Shown here piece by piece: positions 34,695 through 43,462 of a DNA stretch of 64,000 nucleotides. The stretch is taken from assembly GCA_016191785.1 (NCBI GenBank), contig JACPVJ010000136.1:1-64000 (forward strand), written 5' to 3'. Under the pieces are notes generated by a model. It did no database searches, was not told the origin of the DNA, and saw only the letters and a program-made list of their open reading frames with translations. Numbering within the stretch: the first letter of the stretch is position 1; the number at the start of each line of letters is the position of its first letter. The position numbers and the translations under genes were made by a program. The stretch is from Myxococcales bacterium. GTDB lineage: Bacteria > Myxococcota_A > Polyangia > Polyangiales > Polyangiaceae.

Positions 34695-35216
34695 ATGACC
34701 CATGCCCGTCGCACGCTATTGAGTTTCGGGATGCTCGGAGCCCTTGTGGTGTCGAGCTGTACGCTCCTCACGGACGTCGATCGCGAGAAGATCAGCGAGG
34801 GCACCGGCGGCACTGCCGGGGCGGGCGGCGGCACGGGTGGCACCGGCGGGTCGACCGGTGGAACCGGCGGGTCGACCGGTGGAACCGGCGGCACCGCGGG
34901 GACCGGCGGCGGAGCCGGCAGTGGCGGCGCGGCGGGCAGCGACGCGGGTGACGGTGCGGCGGGCAGCGACGCGGGTGACGGTGCGGCGGGCAGTGACGCG
35001 GGCGATGCCTCTTCGGGCGGCACCGGCGGCACGGGTGGCACCGGCGGCACGGGCGGCACGGGTGGTACCGGCGGCACCGGCGGCACCGGCGGCGCGGATG
35101 CGGCGAGCGACGCACCGGACGATTCGGCCGCCGACGCGGGCAGCGACGCCGCGGACGACGCCGCAGATTCCGCGGCAGATTCCGCGGCCGATGCCACCGA
35201 TTCTGCCACCGACTGA
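34695..35216 (+). CDS. Low-complexity Gly/Thr/Asp-rich lipoprotein, paralogue A
   Basis: A 173-residue lipoprotein. The signal peptide ends in VVSSC, followed directly by TLLTDVDREKI, which the next gene repeats as ALITDVDRAKI. The rest is low complexity: Gly-Gly-Thr-Gly-Gly-Ser tracts, three copies of a 9-residue GAAGSDAGD-type unit (27 bases each), then (GGTGGTGGT)n and an Asp/Ala-rich acidic end (DSAADSAADATDSATD). It lacks a folded domain, so it looks like a tethered disordered brush or an adhesive surface polymer. ATG 34695 is set by the signal peptide. Its antisense frame is open only because of the composition. Confidence 0.75.
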   Translation: MTHARRTLLSFGMLGALVVSSCTLLTDVDREKISEGTGGTAGAGGGTGGTGGSTGGTGGSTGGTGGTAGTGGGAGSGGAAGSDAGDGAAGSDAGDGAAGSDAGDASSGGTGGTGGTGGTGGTGGTGGTGGTGGADAASDAPDDSAADAGSDAADDAADSAADSAADATDSATD

Positions 35217-35258
35217 CGCAGCCCCAAGCGGCGCGCGGGCTGTGATACAACCCGTCGC

Positions 35259-35750
35259 ATGACTCGCTTCCGTCGCTATCTCGTCCTCGCCGGTGCTGGG
35301 GTCGCAATGTTCGGCTGCGCGCTGATCACGGACGTCGATCGCGCCAAGATCGACGGGGCAGGTGGTGCCGCGGGCGCCGCGGGCAGCGGAGGCTCCACGG
35401 GCGGCAGCGGTGGCTCGACCGGCGGCAGCGGTGGCTCGACCGGCGGCACAGCGGGCTCGGGCGGCACAGCGGGCTCGGGTGGCTCGTCCGGTGGCAGCGG
35501 TGGCTCGACGGGCGGCAGCGGTGGTTCGACCGGTGGCAGCGGTGGCTCCACGGGTGGCAGTGGCGGCTCGACGGGCGGCAGCGGCGGCTCGACGGGCGGC
35601 AGCGGCGGATCGACGGGCGGCAGCGGCGGTTCGACAGGCGGCAGCGGCGGTTCGACAGGCGGCAGCGGCGGCTCGACGGGCGGCAGCGGCGGTTCGACGG
35701 GCGGCGCTGCGGGAACGGACGGCGGCGCCGGCGACGCCGCCACCGACTGA
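35259..35750 (+). CDS. Low-complexity Gly/Ser/Thr-rich lipoprotein, paralogue B
   Basis: A 163-residue lipoprotein 42 bases downstream of paralogue A and clearly related: the signal peptide ends in FGC and continues ALITDVDRAKID. The body is a tandem array of the 7-residue unit STGGSGG, encoded by a 21-base repeat (ten contiguous units at 35505-35705 and three more near 35394), which should be prone to slippage. It ends AAGTDGGAGDAATD, as in paralogue A. No folded domain; role unknown. Such repeats are often seen in surface proteins of Polyangiales, where they may vary in length between strains. Confidence 0.75.
   Translation: MTRFRRYLVLAGAGVAMFGCALITDVDRAKIDGAGGAAGAAGSGGSTGGSGGSTGGSGGSTGGTAGSGGTAGSGGSSGGSGGSTGGSGGSTGGSGGSTGGSGGSTGGSGGSTGGSGGSTGGSGGSTGGSGGSTGGSGGSTGGSGGSTGGAAGTDGGAGDAATD
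35394..35705 (+). repeat. 21-base minisatellite inside lipoprotein gene B
   Basis: Unit encodes Ser-Thr-Gly-Gly-Ser-Gly-Gly. Units at 35394, 35415 and 35436, then a degenerate part, then ten units from 35505 (last one truncated after STGG). Third-position differences occur between units, so the array is old enough to have diverged but protein-level selection has kept the unit. Confidence 0.85.
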
Positions 35751-35761
35751 GGCTCGCGCGC

Positions 35762-36307
35762 CTACTTGTCGCGCAGCTTCAGCTTCACCTTCAGCTTCAC
35801 CTTCGGATCGACGCACACCCCGAGGTAGCACGGCACCTCGACCTGGTGATCGCGGATGTCCACCGTCGCGAGCGCTTGCACGTGGTAGTCGCTGCCGGTG
35901 CGCAGCGCCTTGTACTGAAACTCGAGCGGCTTGGTCACGCCGTGCAGCGTGAAGCTGCCGGTCGCGGTCCCTCGAGCCGTCTGATCGTTTTCGGGGAACT
36001 TCAGCGAGCTCCGATCGACCACCAGCGTCGCGCTCGGGTGCTTGTCGGTCTCGAGGTACTGGCGCAGGTGCTTGTCGCGAAGCTTCATGCCGGTTTGCAG
36101 GTTCGTGACCGGCACCTTGATGGTCACCTTCCCGTCGCTCTCTTGCGCCGACAGGCTTGGGGCCGTGCCGTTGATCTTCATGCCGGCGGGGCCAGTGGCC
36201 AGGAAGCGCACGTCGACGTCGCCCGCGTCTTCCAGGGCGGCGGACGCGGCCCAGGAAACGCTGAGCGCGGCGGCGGCGGACGAGATCGGGCGAAGGAAGC
36301 GATGCAT
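35762..36307 (-). CDS. YceI-family exported protein
   Basis: A 181-residue exported protein with the YceI lipocalin-like fold. A signal peptide ends near AASA-AL (residue 24), then the YceI strand pattern: VDVRFLATGPAGMKINGTAPS, GKVTIKVPVTNLQTGMKLRDKHLRQYLETDKHPSATLVV and GSFTLHGVTKPLEFQYKAL. YceI proteins carry isoprenoid-like lipids in the periplasm. Many YceI genes sit in respiratory operons; here the gene is solitary. The C-terminus (KVKLKVKLKLRDK) is a Lys-rich tail. GAGG precedes ATG 36307 by 6 bases. Confidence 0.85.
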   Translation of the reverse strand: MHRFLRPISSAAAALSVSWAASAALEDAGDVDVRFLATGPAGMKINGTAPSLSAQESDGKVTIKVPVTNLQTGMKLRDKHLRQYLETDKHPSATLVVDRSSLKFPENDQTARGTATGSFTLHGVTKPLEFQYKALRTGSDYHVQALATVDIRDHQVEVPCYLGVCVDPKVKLKVKLKLRDK

Positions 36308-36390
36308 GGAGCCTCGTGGATGGACGGCCAGGGTCCGGGCCGCATTCAGTGCATAGTATCGGCTAGTGGCTCCGCAATTGGCTGAAAGCG

Positions 36391-37032
36391 TCAGGCTGTG
36401 CGGGCCGGGGTCACGGGCACGTAGCGGAGTGCCCGCCGGGCGGCGCCGGTCAGCGGCAGCGTATAGCTCTCGTCGCGGTCGATCTGCCAGCCTTCGAGCG
36501 TGGGCGGGTCGACCCGAGCCACCAGTACCCACACGGCGCGGCGCGCGAGGCGCGCGCCTTCGACCAGCCACTCCGGGGGCTCGAGTGTGGCGCGGGAGAT
36601 GGCCACGTCGAAACCCTGTCTCGCGACGGCGTCGGAGCGGTCGCGACGCACCGTCACACCCTCGAGGCCGAGGGCGCCGACCAGCGTCCGCAGGAATGCC
36701 ACCCGCTTCTCCTTGGGCTCGACCAGGGTGAAGCGTCCCCCCGTGAAGAGCGCCAGGGGGATGCCCGGTGCTCCGGCTCCGCTGCCGACGTCGACCCAGC
36801 TCTCGTCGCTGCGGCCGTGCAAGCGCGCCACCACCGCGGCGTCGGCCACGAACAGATCGACGAGCTCGTCGTCGTCCCGCGCCGCCGTCAGATCGACCTT
36901 GGCGTTCCACTCCACGACCCGGTCCAGGAATGCGGCGAGCGTCCGGATCATGTCAGGACCCGGATCGGCTCCCACGCCGCGGAGGCACTGCTCGATGCGC
37001 GGGGCGAGGCCCGCTCCCAGCCGGGTCGGCAT
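36391..37032 (-). CDS. rsmG: 16S rRNA (guanine-527-N7)-methyltransferase
   Basis: A 213-residue class I SAM methyltransferase, RsmG. The SAM site VDVGSGAGAPGIPLAL is intact, followed by LVEPKEKRVAFLRTL, VTVRRDRSD and VAISRATLEPPEWLVEGARL, all in the usual RsmG order. It adds m7G527 in the 16S decoding region, and its loss gives low-level streptomycin resistance. ATG 37032 is used; the TTG at 37041 in the same frame also fits, and the GGGGGAA lies between the two. It is divergently transcribed from amgK across about 50 bases and is not near the parAB/gid cluster of many bacteria. Confidence 0.92.
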   Translation of the reverse strand: MPTRLGAGLAPRIEQCLRGVGADPGPDMIRTLAAFLDRVVEWNAKVDLTAARDDDELVDLFVADAAVVARLHGRSDESWVDVGSGAGAPGIPLALFTGGRFTLVEPKEKRVAFLRTLVGALGLEGVTVRRDRSDAVARQGFDVAISRATLEPPEWLVEGARLARRAVWVLVARVDPPTLEGWQIDRDESYTLPLTGAARRALRYVPVTPARTA

Positions 37033-37082
37033 TTCCCCCAAGCGTGTACCGCACCCGAGACTTTTGCTAAACCGTCCAGCGC

Positions 37083-38153
37083 ATGTCCACCTTGCCGCCC
37101 GCGGGCGCCCGCGACCCAGCGCCGTCTCTCGACGCCCTCGAGCGCCTGGTGCGCCAGGCCACCGGCGCCGCCGGCCCCATTCGGATCGAGGCCATGGAGG
37201 GCGGGGCCTCGACTCGCCGCTTCTACCGGGTCGATCTGGGCGGTGAGCGGACGGCGGTGGCGATGTTCGTCCCCGACGCCAAGCGCTCGGACGAGGTCGC
37301 CAAAGCCGACGATGCCGAACGCCGCTGGCCCTTCCTCGAGGTCCGCGACCTCTTGGCCGACAAGGGCGTGCGCGTGCCTCAGGTGCTCGGCGAGGGCTGC
37401 GACGACGGCTTCGTGCTGGTCGAAGACCTGGGCGACGACACCCTGGCTCGGTACCTCGAGAAGAACCCCCACACGCGCGAGCGACTGTACCGGACTGCGG
37501 TCGCCGATCTGGCCCGTGCGCAGCGCGCCCTGCACCCGCTGCCCGAGGCGTCGGTGGTGGCTTCCCGCGCGTTCGACGAAGATCTGCTGCGCTGGGAGGT
37601 CGACCATTTTCGCGAATGGGCGCTCGAGGCGCGCGGCATCACGCTCTCGGACGACGACCGCGCGACCTTCGCCGAGGCGGCGACCGTCTTGGCCCAGCGC
37701 ATCGCCGGCTGGCCGCGGGGCTTCGTGCACCGCGACTATCAGAGTCGAAACCTGATGGTGCGCGAGCACGCCCCGGGCGACCCGGCCCTGGTCTGGATCG
37801 ACTTCCAGGACGCACTGCTCGGGCCCCGGGTGTACGATCTGGTCGCGCTCTTGAACGACAGCTATCAGTCGTTCGACCGTGCCTTCGTCGAGGCGCGCCT
37901 CGACGAGTACGCCGACCACCACCAGCTCGATTCAGAGGGGCGCGAGGCCGTGGGCCGCGAGTTCGACACCGTCACCGTTCAGCGCAAGCTGAAGGACGCC
38001 GGCCGGTTCGTGTTCATCGACCGTGTGCGCGGCAACCCCGGCTTCTTGGGCTTCGTCGAGCCGACCATCGAGAAGGTGTTCGGCGCGCTCGAGCGGCTCG
38101 AGGGCGACCCGGTGCTCGACCGGCTCCACGCGATGCTCCGACGACTTCTGTGA
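37083..38153 (+). CDS. amgK: N-acetylmuramate/N-acetylglucosamine anomeric kinase (AmgK)
   Basis: A 356-residue aminoglycoside-phosphotransferase-fold kinase whose motifs match AmgK of the MurU recycling route: GFVHRDYQSRNLMV gives the catalytic loop HRDxxSxN with Asp and Asn, and WIDFQDALLGPRVYDLVALL is the Mg-binding strand and following helix specific to this group. AmgK phosphorylates the anomeric OH of MurNAc (and GlcNAc) in cell-wall recycling. Its usual partner MurU is not next to it here. Length is typical. It converges on an orphan gene 2 bases away. Confidence 0.85.
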   Translation: MSTLPPAGARDPAPSLDALERLVRQATGAAGPIRIEAMEGGASTRRFYRVDLGGERTAVAMFVPDAKRSDEVAKADDAERRWPFLEVRDLLADKGVRVPQVLGEGCDDGFVLVEDLGDDTLARYLEKNPHTRERLYRTAVADLARAQRALHPLPEASVVASRAFDEDLLRWEVDHFREWALEARGITLSDDDRATFAEAATVLAQRIAGWPRGFVHRDYQSRNLMVREHAPGDPALVWIDFQDALLGPRVYDLVALLNDSYQSFDRAFVEARLDEYADHHQLDSEGREAVGREFDTVTVQRKLKDAGRFVFIDRVRGNPGFLGFVEPTIEKVFGALERLEGDPVLDRLHAMLRRLL

Positions 38154-38154
38154 G

Positions 38155-39267
38155 TCACGGCGGCGGCGGCGAGTCGGGCCACACGCCGAGCCACTCGCTG
38201 CCGAGGTCACTGTCGCAGAACTGAAGCCAGCTGCGTCGGCTCACCTCCGCCGTGCGAGCCACGTGAGAGACCAGCGCGAGCGCCTCGTTGCCAGGAGCCA
38301 GCGCCAGATCCACGTACGCGTATCTCAGGCCCAGACCGTTGCCGATCACCGCGCCGAGCCGGCGCGCCGCCAAGGCAGCCGTGAGCGCGTCTTCGAGCTT
38401 CGCCCGCTGGGCAATGCGCTGCTCGAAGGGCGTGCCCCGCGCGTCGAGCTTCAGGTAGGCCACCTGGGCCCCCCCGCGCACGAAGCGCTTGGACGAAAAC
38501 GGCGCGCCTTCCAGGAAACACTTCAAGAGCTCGGGTAACGCGCCGCTGGCCAGGGCCACGTCGTCTTGCGCCCGATAGTCGGCGGCGGCTTCCGGCTCGG
38601 CTTCGAACAGCACCCACCCGTCGCGGGACCCGGAGAGACTCGCCAGATCCGGGAGCGACTGCACCAAGCCTTCCACCGCCCCGGCGATGGTCTGCGGCAG
38701 CTCGGAGAGCGCGAATCGTGGGGCTGCGTCCCGCTGCACCACCCGCAGCGGGCCGCCTTTCGGCAACGGGTCGGCGTCGATCTTGCCGATCCAGTCGTCG
38801 AGGACCCGCTCGCCCAACAGCACCTCGGCGGCGCGCTCGGCCGCGGCCAGCGCGCAGGCGTCGGTGTGTCCCCCGAACCCGCTGCCATAGACCACCAGCT
38901 CGAGCAGGTGCCCGCGAGAGAAGCCCGCGCGAGCCTGGGCCGAGCTCAGGTCGAAGCCGTGCTCGGTCTGGACGGTCGCGACCATCTCGGCGAAGGGCTG
39001 CGGTGGCCGGTGCGTCGTGAAGCGCAGCCGGCCGTGCCGCGCGCCGCGCTCGACCACGAACGCCGCCAGCGGCCGGAGCTGCCGCTCGCCCCGGGGGGTC
39101 ACCACGATCGAGCCGTCGGCCAACACCTCGGCGTCGAGCCGCGGATGGATCTCCGCCACCTTCTCCGAGGCGTTCGCCGGCGTCAGCTGTTCCAGCATCG
39201 CGTCGACGCGCGCCGCCAGCGCCTCACGCTCGCGAGCTTCGTCGACGCTGGCATGCAGGAAGCGCAT
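38155..39267 (-). CDS. Conserved-looking hypothetical protein
   Basis: A 370-residue soluble protein that I do not recognise. It has no signal peptide or membrane helix. Segments such as FAEMVATVQTEHGFDL, LLELVVYGSGFGGHTDAC and LEGAPFSSKRFVRGGAQVAYLKLD look folded and moderately hydrophobic; the composition is typical of the coding strand. It converges on amgK with a 2-base gap. It faces the start of a TolB-like lipoprotein gene. No function can be inferred. Confidence 0.7.
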   Translation of the reverse strand: MRFLHASVDEAREREALAARVDAMLEQLTPANASEKVAEIHPRLDAEVLADGSIVVTPRGERQLRPLAAFVVERGARHGRLRFTTHRPPQPFAEMVATVQTEHGFDLSSAQARAGFSRGHLLELVVYGSGFGGHTDACALAAAERAAEVLLGERVLDDWIGKIDADPLPKGGPLRVVQRDAAPRFALSELPQTIAGAVEGLVQSLPDLASLSGSRDGWVLFEAEPEAAADYRAQDDVALASGALPELLKCFLEGAPFSSKRFVRGGAQVAYLKLDARGTPFEQRIAQRAKLEDALTAALAARRLGAVIGNGLGLRYAYVDLALAPGNEALALVSHVARTAEVSRRSWLQFCDSDLGSEWLGVWPDSPPPP

Positions 39268-39354
39268 CCAGCTTCGGCATGCGCCTGGTTTCGATTATGC
39301 GTCAAGGCTGGACGGGGTTGCCGCACGAGCCACTCGATGCTTGGCTCGGCTGTG

Positions 39355-40485
39355 ATGAACCTGGGGATATCGGTCCTGCTCTTGGCTTTCATCGGTGCGG
39401 GCGCAGTCGTTGCGTGCGGCGGCGACGATGGCGGCGGTTCGCCCGCGGGAACGGGTGGCTCTGCGAGCGGCGGCGCGGCAGGCACGGGGGGATCCAACCT
39501 GGGCGGAACCGGAGGCGACGCGGCCGCCGACGCCCCGGTCGGCGACGGCAGCGTGCCCAAGCCCGAGCCCGCGGACATCTCGTTCAAGGCGGTCGCGCCG
39601 ATCCCTGCCGGCGAGCAGTTGCTGTTCAACGACTGGAACGCGCAACCGAACGCGGTCTTCTCGATGAAACCCGACGGCGCGGCCGAGACCAAGATCTTCG
39701 AGGCTTACCGAGTGTGGTCCATGGGCGTGAGCAAGGACGCCTCGAAGATCGCCTTTGCCTGCGGCGATCCGCTCCAGAAAGAGCACTACGGCATCGAGAT
39801 CGGCGACGCCATCCAGCACACCTGGGTCTACGACGCCGCCGCGCAGAGCGCCGCGGTGCTGGCCTGGGGCAACCTCAACGACGAGTGCCACGGCTGGAGC
39901 CAGAAGAACGACTCCCTGGTCGTGTGCCGGCGGCGTGACTTCACCGCCAGCGGCCAGAACAAGACCTACCGCATCGGTCGTCTGGCGGTGGCGGGTGGCG
40001 CCTTCGAGTGGTTGGGCATCGGCGAAGACCCGACCCCCACCACCATGGAGCTTCACCCGCAGCTCAGCGACGACGAGAGCACGCTCTACTACACGCTGAT
40101 CCAGGTCGCGGGGGGCAAGCAAGAGCGCAGCATCATGAAGAAGACCCTCCCGGGCGGCGCGCCCACATTGGTGCGCGCCAGCGCGTCGGCGGGAGTGCTG
40201 TCGCCCGACGGCGCGCGCTTGCTCTTCGCCGACACCGCCCAGAAGAGCGCGCTCTTCAGCATGAAGCTCGACGGCTCGGACGTGATCAAGGTGGCAAGCC
40301 GCAACGGCACGAGCGCGGTCTGGTCCCCCGACGGCAAGAAGATCGCCTACCTGTGGGGCGAGACCCAGGGCTGCAGCCACGTCGAGGTGGCTCTGGCCGA
40401 CGGGTCCCAGGCCGACACCCCGGTGCGCGTGCGCGAGTGCGGCAGCGCGTTCCTCACCGAGCTCGCCTGGATCGTGAAGCCCTGA
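39355..40485 (+). CDS. Lipoprotein with TolB-like beta-propeller repeats
   Basis: A 376-residue lipoprotein: the signal peptide ends in VVAC, then a Gly/Ala-rich tether, then a propeller domain. PD40-type blades are seen (GVLSPDGARLLFAD, SAVWSPDGKKIAYLWGE, and DDESTLYYTLIQ), similar to TolB C-terminal repeats. ATG 39355 follows an in-frame GTG at 39352 and ATG 39337, but only 39355 gives the compact signal peptide MNLGISVLLLAFIG. Extracytoplasmic scaffold or binding protein; no enzymatic motif. It is convergent with the GH5 gene 10 bases downstream. Confidence 0.8.
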   Translation: MNLGISVLLLAFIGAGAVVACGGDDGGGSPAGTGGSASGGAAGTGGSNLGGTGGDAAADAPVGDGSVPKPEPADISFKAVAPIPAGEQLLFNDWNAQPNAVFSMKPDGAAETKIFEAYRVWSMGVSKDASKIAFACGDPLQKEHYGIEIGDAIQHTWVYDAAAQSAAVLAWGNLNDECHGWSQKNDSLVVCRRRDFTASGQNKTYRIGRLAVAGGAFEWLGIGEDPTPTTMELHPQLSDDESTLYYTLIQVAGGKQERSIMKKTLPGGAPTLVRASASAGVLSPDGARLLFADTAQKSALFSMKLDGSDVIKVASRNGTSAVWSPDGKKIAYLWGETQGCSHVEVALADGSQADTPVRVRECGSAFLTELAWIVKP

Positions 40486-40495
40486 GCGCGGCGCG

Positions 40496-41866
40496 TCACG
40501 GCGCGAGCTCGATCACCGCCGGATCTCCGCCCGGGACGTCGCGCAGGCGAGCCTCGCCCGCCAGCACCTCGGTGGCGCAGCCGCCGCACGAGATCTGGTA
40601 CCCCATCGGGTAGATCCGCGGCGGAACGCGGATCACCGTCGGCGCCGTTATGCTCGAGTCCGGGCGCACCCGCACCCGCAGGCGCAGCGCCGCCTCGTCC
40701 CACTCCCAGTCGAGCAGATCGCCGGCGACCCGCTCGGGGTAGGGCCGGACCACTTGCGCCAGCACCTGCGCTTTCTCGCTGCCGTCGGGGGCGAGCAGCC
40801 CGTAGCCGTCGCTCTTGTCGTAGGCCCAGTAGGCCGACCCCGCGGCCACCGCCGCCGCGCCGTCGTAGGCCGCATCGACGTAGGCTTCGATGCCGGGCGA
40901 GTCGGCCATGCCGCCGTACTCGCCGAGCCAGAGCGGCGCGCTCAGCGCGTCCGCGTCGGCGCGCAGCGCAGCGATGCGCCCGATGAAGGCGGCGCGCTTC
41001 TTGGGCTCGAACCCCTTCCCGGACTCGGCGTCGGGATCGTAGGCGTGGGGCGAGTAGACGACGTCGCGCACCGAGAAGGGCGTCAAGCTGGTCGCAAACC
41101 CCAGGTTCCGCCCGGCGAAGGGCTCGAGGAAGGGGACCCACTTTGGGGCGTCCTCGCGGATCGCGCGGGTCAGGTCTTCGTAGAAGGGCTGCAGCACCTC
41201 CGCGTCGAAGGTCAGGGTCGAGTGCGAGCCCCAGAACGGCTCGTTCATCGGATCGAAGCCGATCACCGCCGGGTGGGCTCCGAGCCGCTTCGCCACGCGG
41301 CGCCACGCCTCCTGATAGTGCTCGCGCAGCTCGGGCCCGGTCCAGAACTGGTCCACGCACGCCACCACCTCGGGGTCGAGGTAGTTCATGAACCACGGCG
41401 TGGTGGGCGTGAACTTCTGGTAGTGCGACTCGTCGCAGGTCCAGCGGGGCGCGCCGTCCCCGTTGAAGCCCTCGCCGTACACGTCTTGGTGCATGTCGAG
41501 CACCACCGACAGCCCGGCGCTCGCCGCCCAGTCCATGCGCTCTGCGACCTCGTCCAGATAGGCCTCGCTGTACTCACCCTTCTTCGGCTCGATGCCCGCC
41601 CAGAGCAGCAGGAATCGGACGTGATTCAACCCCCAGTCGCTCGACAGACGGGTGAAGTCCGGGGGCTGGTGGAAGCCGAAGTATGGGGCCTGCTTGTGGG
41701 CGCCGGCCAGGTTCACGCCGCGCAAGATCACCGCGCGCCCCTCGGGGTCGCGCAGCGCGCCGCCGGCGACGTGCCAGCGGTTCGGAGCTTCGGCGGCGCT
41801 GGGCTCGCTCGAGCCGCAGCCCGAGAGGCAGAGCAGCACACCCAGCCCGAGCAGCGCGGTTCGCAT
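40496..41866 (-). CDS. Glycoside hydrolase family 5 lipoprotein (endoglycosylceramidase-like)
   Basis: A 456-residue exported glycosidase. The signal peptide has lipobox LSGC. The (beta/alpha)8 barrel has VILRGVNLAGAHK, HVRFLLLWAGIEPKKGEY, SVVLDMHQDVYGEGF, the acid/base IGFDPMNEPFWGS (Glu in NEP) and nucleophile region PLWLGEYGGMADS. This motif set resembles endoglycocerebrosidase-type GH5 enzymes that cut glycosphingolipids; cellulase activity is possible but less supported by the GGxCATEVLAG ending. ATG 41866 starts the signal peptide; the longer frame upstream is not coding. Predation-related degradation of glycolipids would suit a myxobacterium, but that is inference. Confidence 0.85.
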   Translation of the reverse strand: MRTALLGLGVLLCLSGCGSSEPSAAEAPNRWHVAGGALRDPEGRAVILRGVNLAGAHKQAPYFGFHQPPDFTRLSSDWGLNHVRFLLLWAGIEPKKGEYSEAYLDEVAERMDWAASAGLSVVLDMHQDVYGEGFNGDGAPRWTCDESHYQKFTPTTPWFMNYLDPEVVACVDQFWTGPELREHYQEAWRRVAKRLGAHPAVIGFDPMNEPFWGSHSTLTFDAEVLQPFYEDLTRAIREDAPKWVPFLEPFAGRNLGFATSLTPFSVRDVVYSPHAYDPDAESGKGFEPKKRAAFIGRIAALRADADALSAPLWLGEYGGMADSPGIEAYVDAAYDGAAAVAAGSAYWAYDKSDGYGLLAPDGSEKAQVLAQVVRPYPERVAGDLLDWEWDEAALRLRVRVRPDSSITAPTVIRVPPRIYPMGYQISCGGCATEVLAGEARLRDVPGGDPAVIELAP

Positions 41867-41895
41867 GGCGGGTTGCTCGACCCGACACGTGGGTC

Positions 41896-42534
41896 TCATG
41901 GTTTGACCGTGATCGTTGGGCACATTCCGCTCGCGTCCGGCGGCATGCACGCGGTCTGGCAGCCGGCACCCTGGCACGGGTAGCAGCACTTAAGCCCCGT
42001 GACGCAGACGCCCGAGTAGTAGCCACAGGGTTGGCCGAGTCCGGCTTGAGTCGTGTTGGGGGCGCCGCCGTCGCTCATGCACCAGCTGCCGAGAGGAGTC
42101 GTGTCGTGGCCGAACATGCGAGACACACAGACGTTGCAGATAGCGCCGCCACAGGAGCAAACGTCGTCGCAGTCCCCCGGGCAGGACTTTGGCCGTTTCT
42201 CGCACGGCCCAAAGCTGCCGCAGTAGTCGCCGTTTCCGTTTGCGCAGTACTCGTCGGGTTTGCAGTTGGCGGGCATGCATGGAACGGAGCCGGCACCCCC
42301 TCCAGAGCCGCTCCCCGAGATCCCTCCACCACCGACGATCACTCCGCCAGTGCCGCCGAGAACCCCTCCGCCACCGAAAGCACTGCTACCGGCTCCTCCT
42401 CCTCCGACGCCAGCGACTCCCCCTGAGGCCGGATCTCCGGCCGCACCTGCCGAGCCATCGATTGGCGAGTCGTGTGCGGTCTGGCCGCAGGCACCGACGG
42501 CAAGAGCCAAGCTGAGGCCCAACTTGGCGCGCAT
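41896..42534 (-). CDS. Small Cys-rich lipoprotein with Gly-rich tether
   Basis: A 212-residue lipoprotein, signal peptide ending AVGAC, Gly/Ser/Ala/Val tether of about 55 residues, then about 130 residues with 18 or more Cys (CKPDEYCANGNGDYCGSFGPC, CPGDCDDVCSCGGAICNVC, CCYPCQGAGCQTACMP). The Cys pattern suggests EGF-like or Kazal-like disulfide modules. It differs from the larger Cys-rich lipoprotein at 30753, which has longer Trp-containing repeats. It lies 29 bases upstream of the GH5 gene on the same strand, perhaps in one unit. Function unknown. Confidence 0.75.
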   Translation of the reverse strand: MRAKLGLSLALAVGACGQTAHDSPIDGSAGAAGDPASGGVAGVGGGGAGSSAFGGGGVLGGTGGVIVGGGGISGSGSGGGAGSVPCMPANCKPDEYCANGNGDYCGSFGPCEKRPKSCPGDCDDVCSCGGAICNVCVSRMFGHDTTPLGSWCMSDGGAPNTTQAGLGQPCGYYSGVCVTGLKCCYPCQGAGCQTACMPPDASGMCPTITVKP

Positions 42535-42699
42535 CCGCGAAGTGTACGGGAGCGTGAAAACCCAGTCGAGCAACAGGCGCTGAGTCCTTGTGACGGGCCT
42601 GGCACTGCTCGCGGGTTCTCTCGGGGGCGTCGGCGAGGAACGACGCTGGAAGAGGCCGTCACGTCGTGACTCGGGGTGACGCTCGTGGAAAGTGCACCG

Positions 42700-43417
42700 T
42701 CTCGACGATTTCACTTGACGCATTTCCGAGCGACTCGCTCTCGCGTCTCGTCAGGCACGTCGCTGGCCGCGTCGCCATCGCTCCACGGTGCTCGCTGATC
42801 GCGTTTCGCCCGCGCGACGACACGCGACGCGTTCGGACCCTCGACGCGCGCTCAGCGCGTCAGCAGCGAGGGCAAAAATCCCCGTGATCATCGCCGTCGA
42901 GACGAAGCGTCGCACGGGCGCGGGCAAGCCGCGCAAGCGCCGCGAGACGAAGCCGGGCTCGCGACGTGTGCCGGTGGCAATCCAGCGCGCAGTGCGGGAG
43001 CGGGATGAAGGTCAGTGCACCTTTGTGGATGCCGAGGGGCGCCGCTGCTCGGAGAAGCGCTTCCTGACCATCGAGCACGTCGAGCCTTTCGCGCTGGGCG
43101 GACCTTCGACGGTGGACAACTGCTGCTTGCTTTGCTCGTCTCACAACGCTCACCGAGCGCGACAGGTCTTCGGCGAAGAGCACGTCGCTCGGAAGGTCGA
43201 GGCGGCTCGCGCGAATCGGGACGCCGCACCTGCGGTGCCTGCCGCACCTGCGGCCCCGCCCGAGCGCGACGCGTTCCAGAAAGTGCAGTACGCCTTGGTG
43301 CACATGGGATTCAAGGCGACGCTGGCAAAGCGAGCCCTCGATGAGCTGCGCCGGCGCGGGGTCGAGCCTCGACCCGAGCCGCTGCTCCGGGCGGCGATCG
43401 CCGTTCTCATGCCTTGA
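42700..43417 (+). pseudogene. Decayed HNH endonuclease gene, myxobacterial type
   Basis: A relic in two frames. From about 42700 one frame gives an N-terminal helical fragment (LDAFPSDSLSRLVRHVAG), and after a frameshift near 42770 the next frame continues RRHRSTVLADRV, both resembling the helical N-terminus of myxobacterial HNH proteins. After an internal deletion the second frame encodes an intact HNH core from about 42884: VQYALVHMGF at the end and EGQCTFVDAEGRRC, FLTIEHVEPFALGG, CSSHNAHRARQVFG. The HNH part could still be made from GTG 42884 (177 residues). The bases at 42535-42699 hold nothing I recognise. This is the only clear gene decay in the window. Confidence 0.6.
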
Positions 43418-43462
43418 GACGCTTCAGGCCAGCGACGGGGAGTGGCAGCATGGAGACAACGC

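Noticed and set aside
35394..35705. CRISPR array
   Set aside because: The repeats are contiguous 21-base coding units without spacers.
35276..35743. 155-residue Pro/Glu-rich frame on the minus strand (VEPPLPP repeats)
   Set aside because: It is the exact antisense of the Gly/Ser/Thr minisatellite of lipoprotein B; the sense frame has a signal peptide and paralogue, the antisense has neither.
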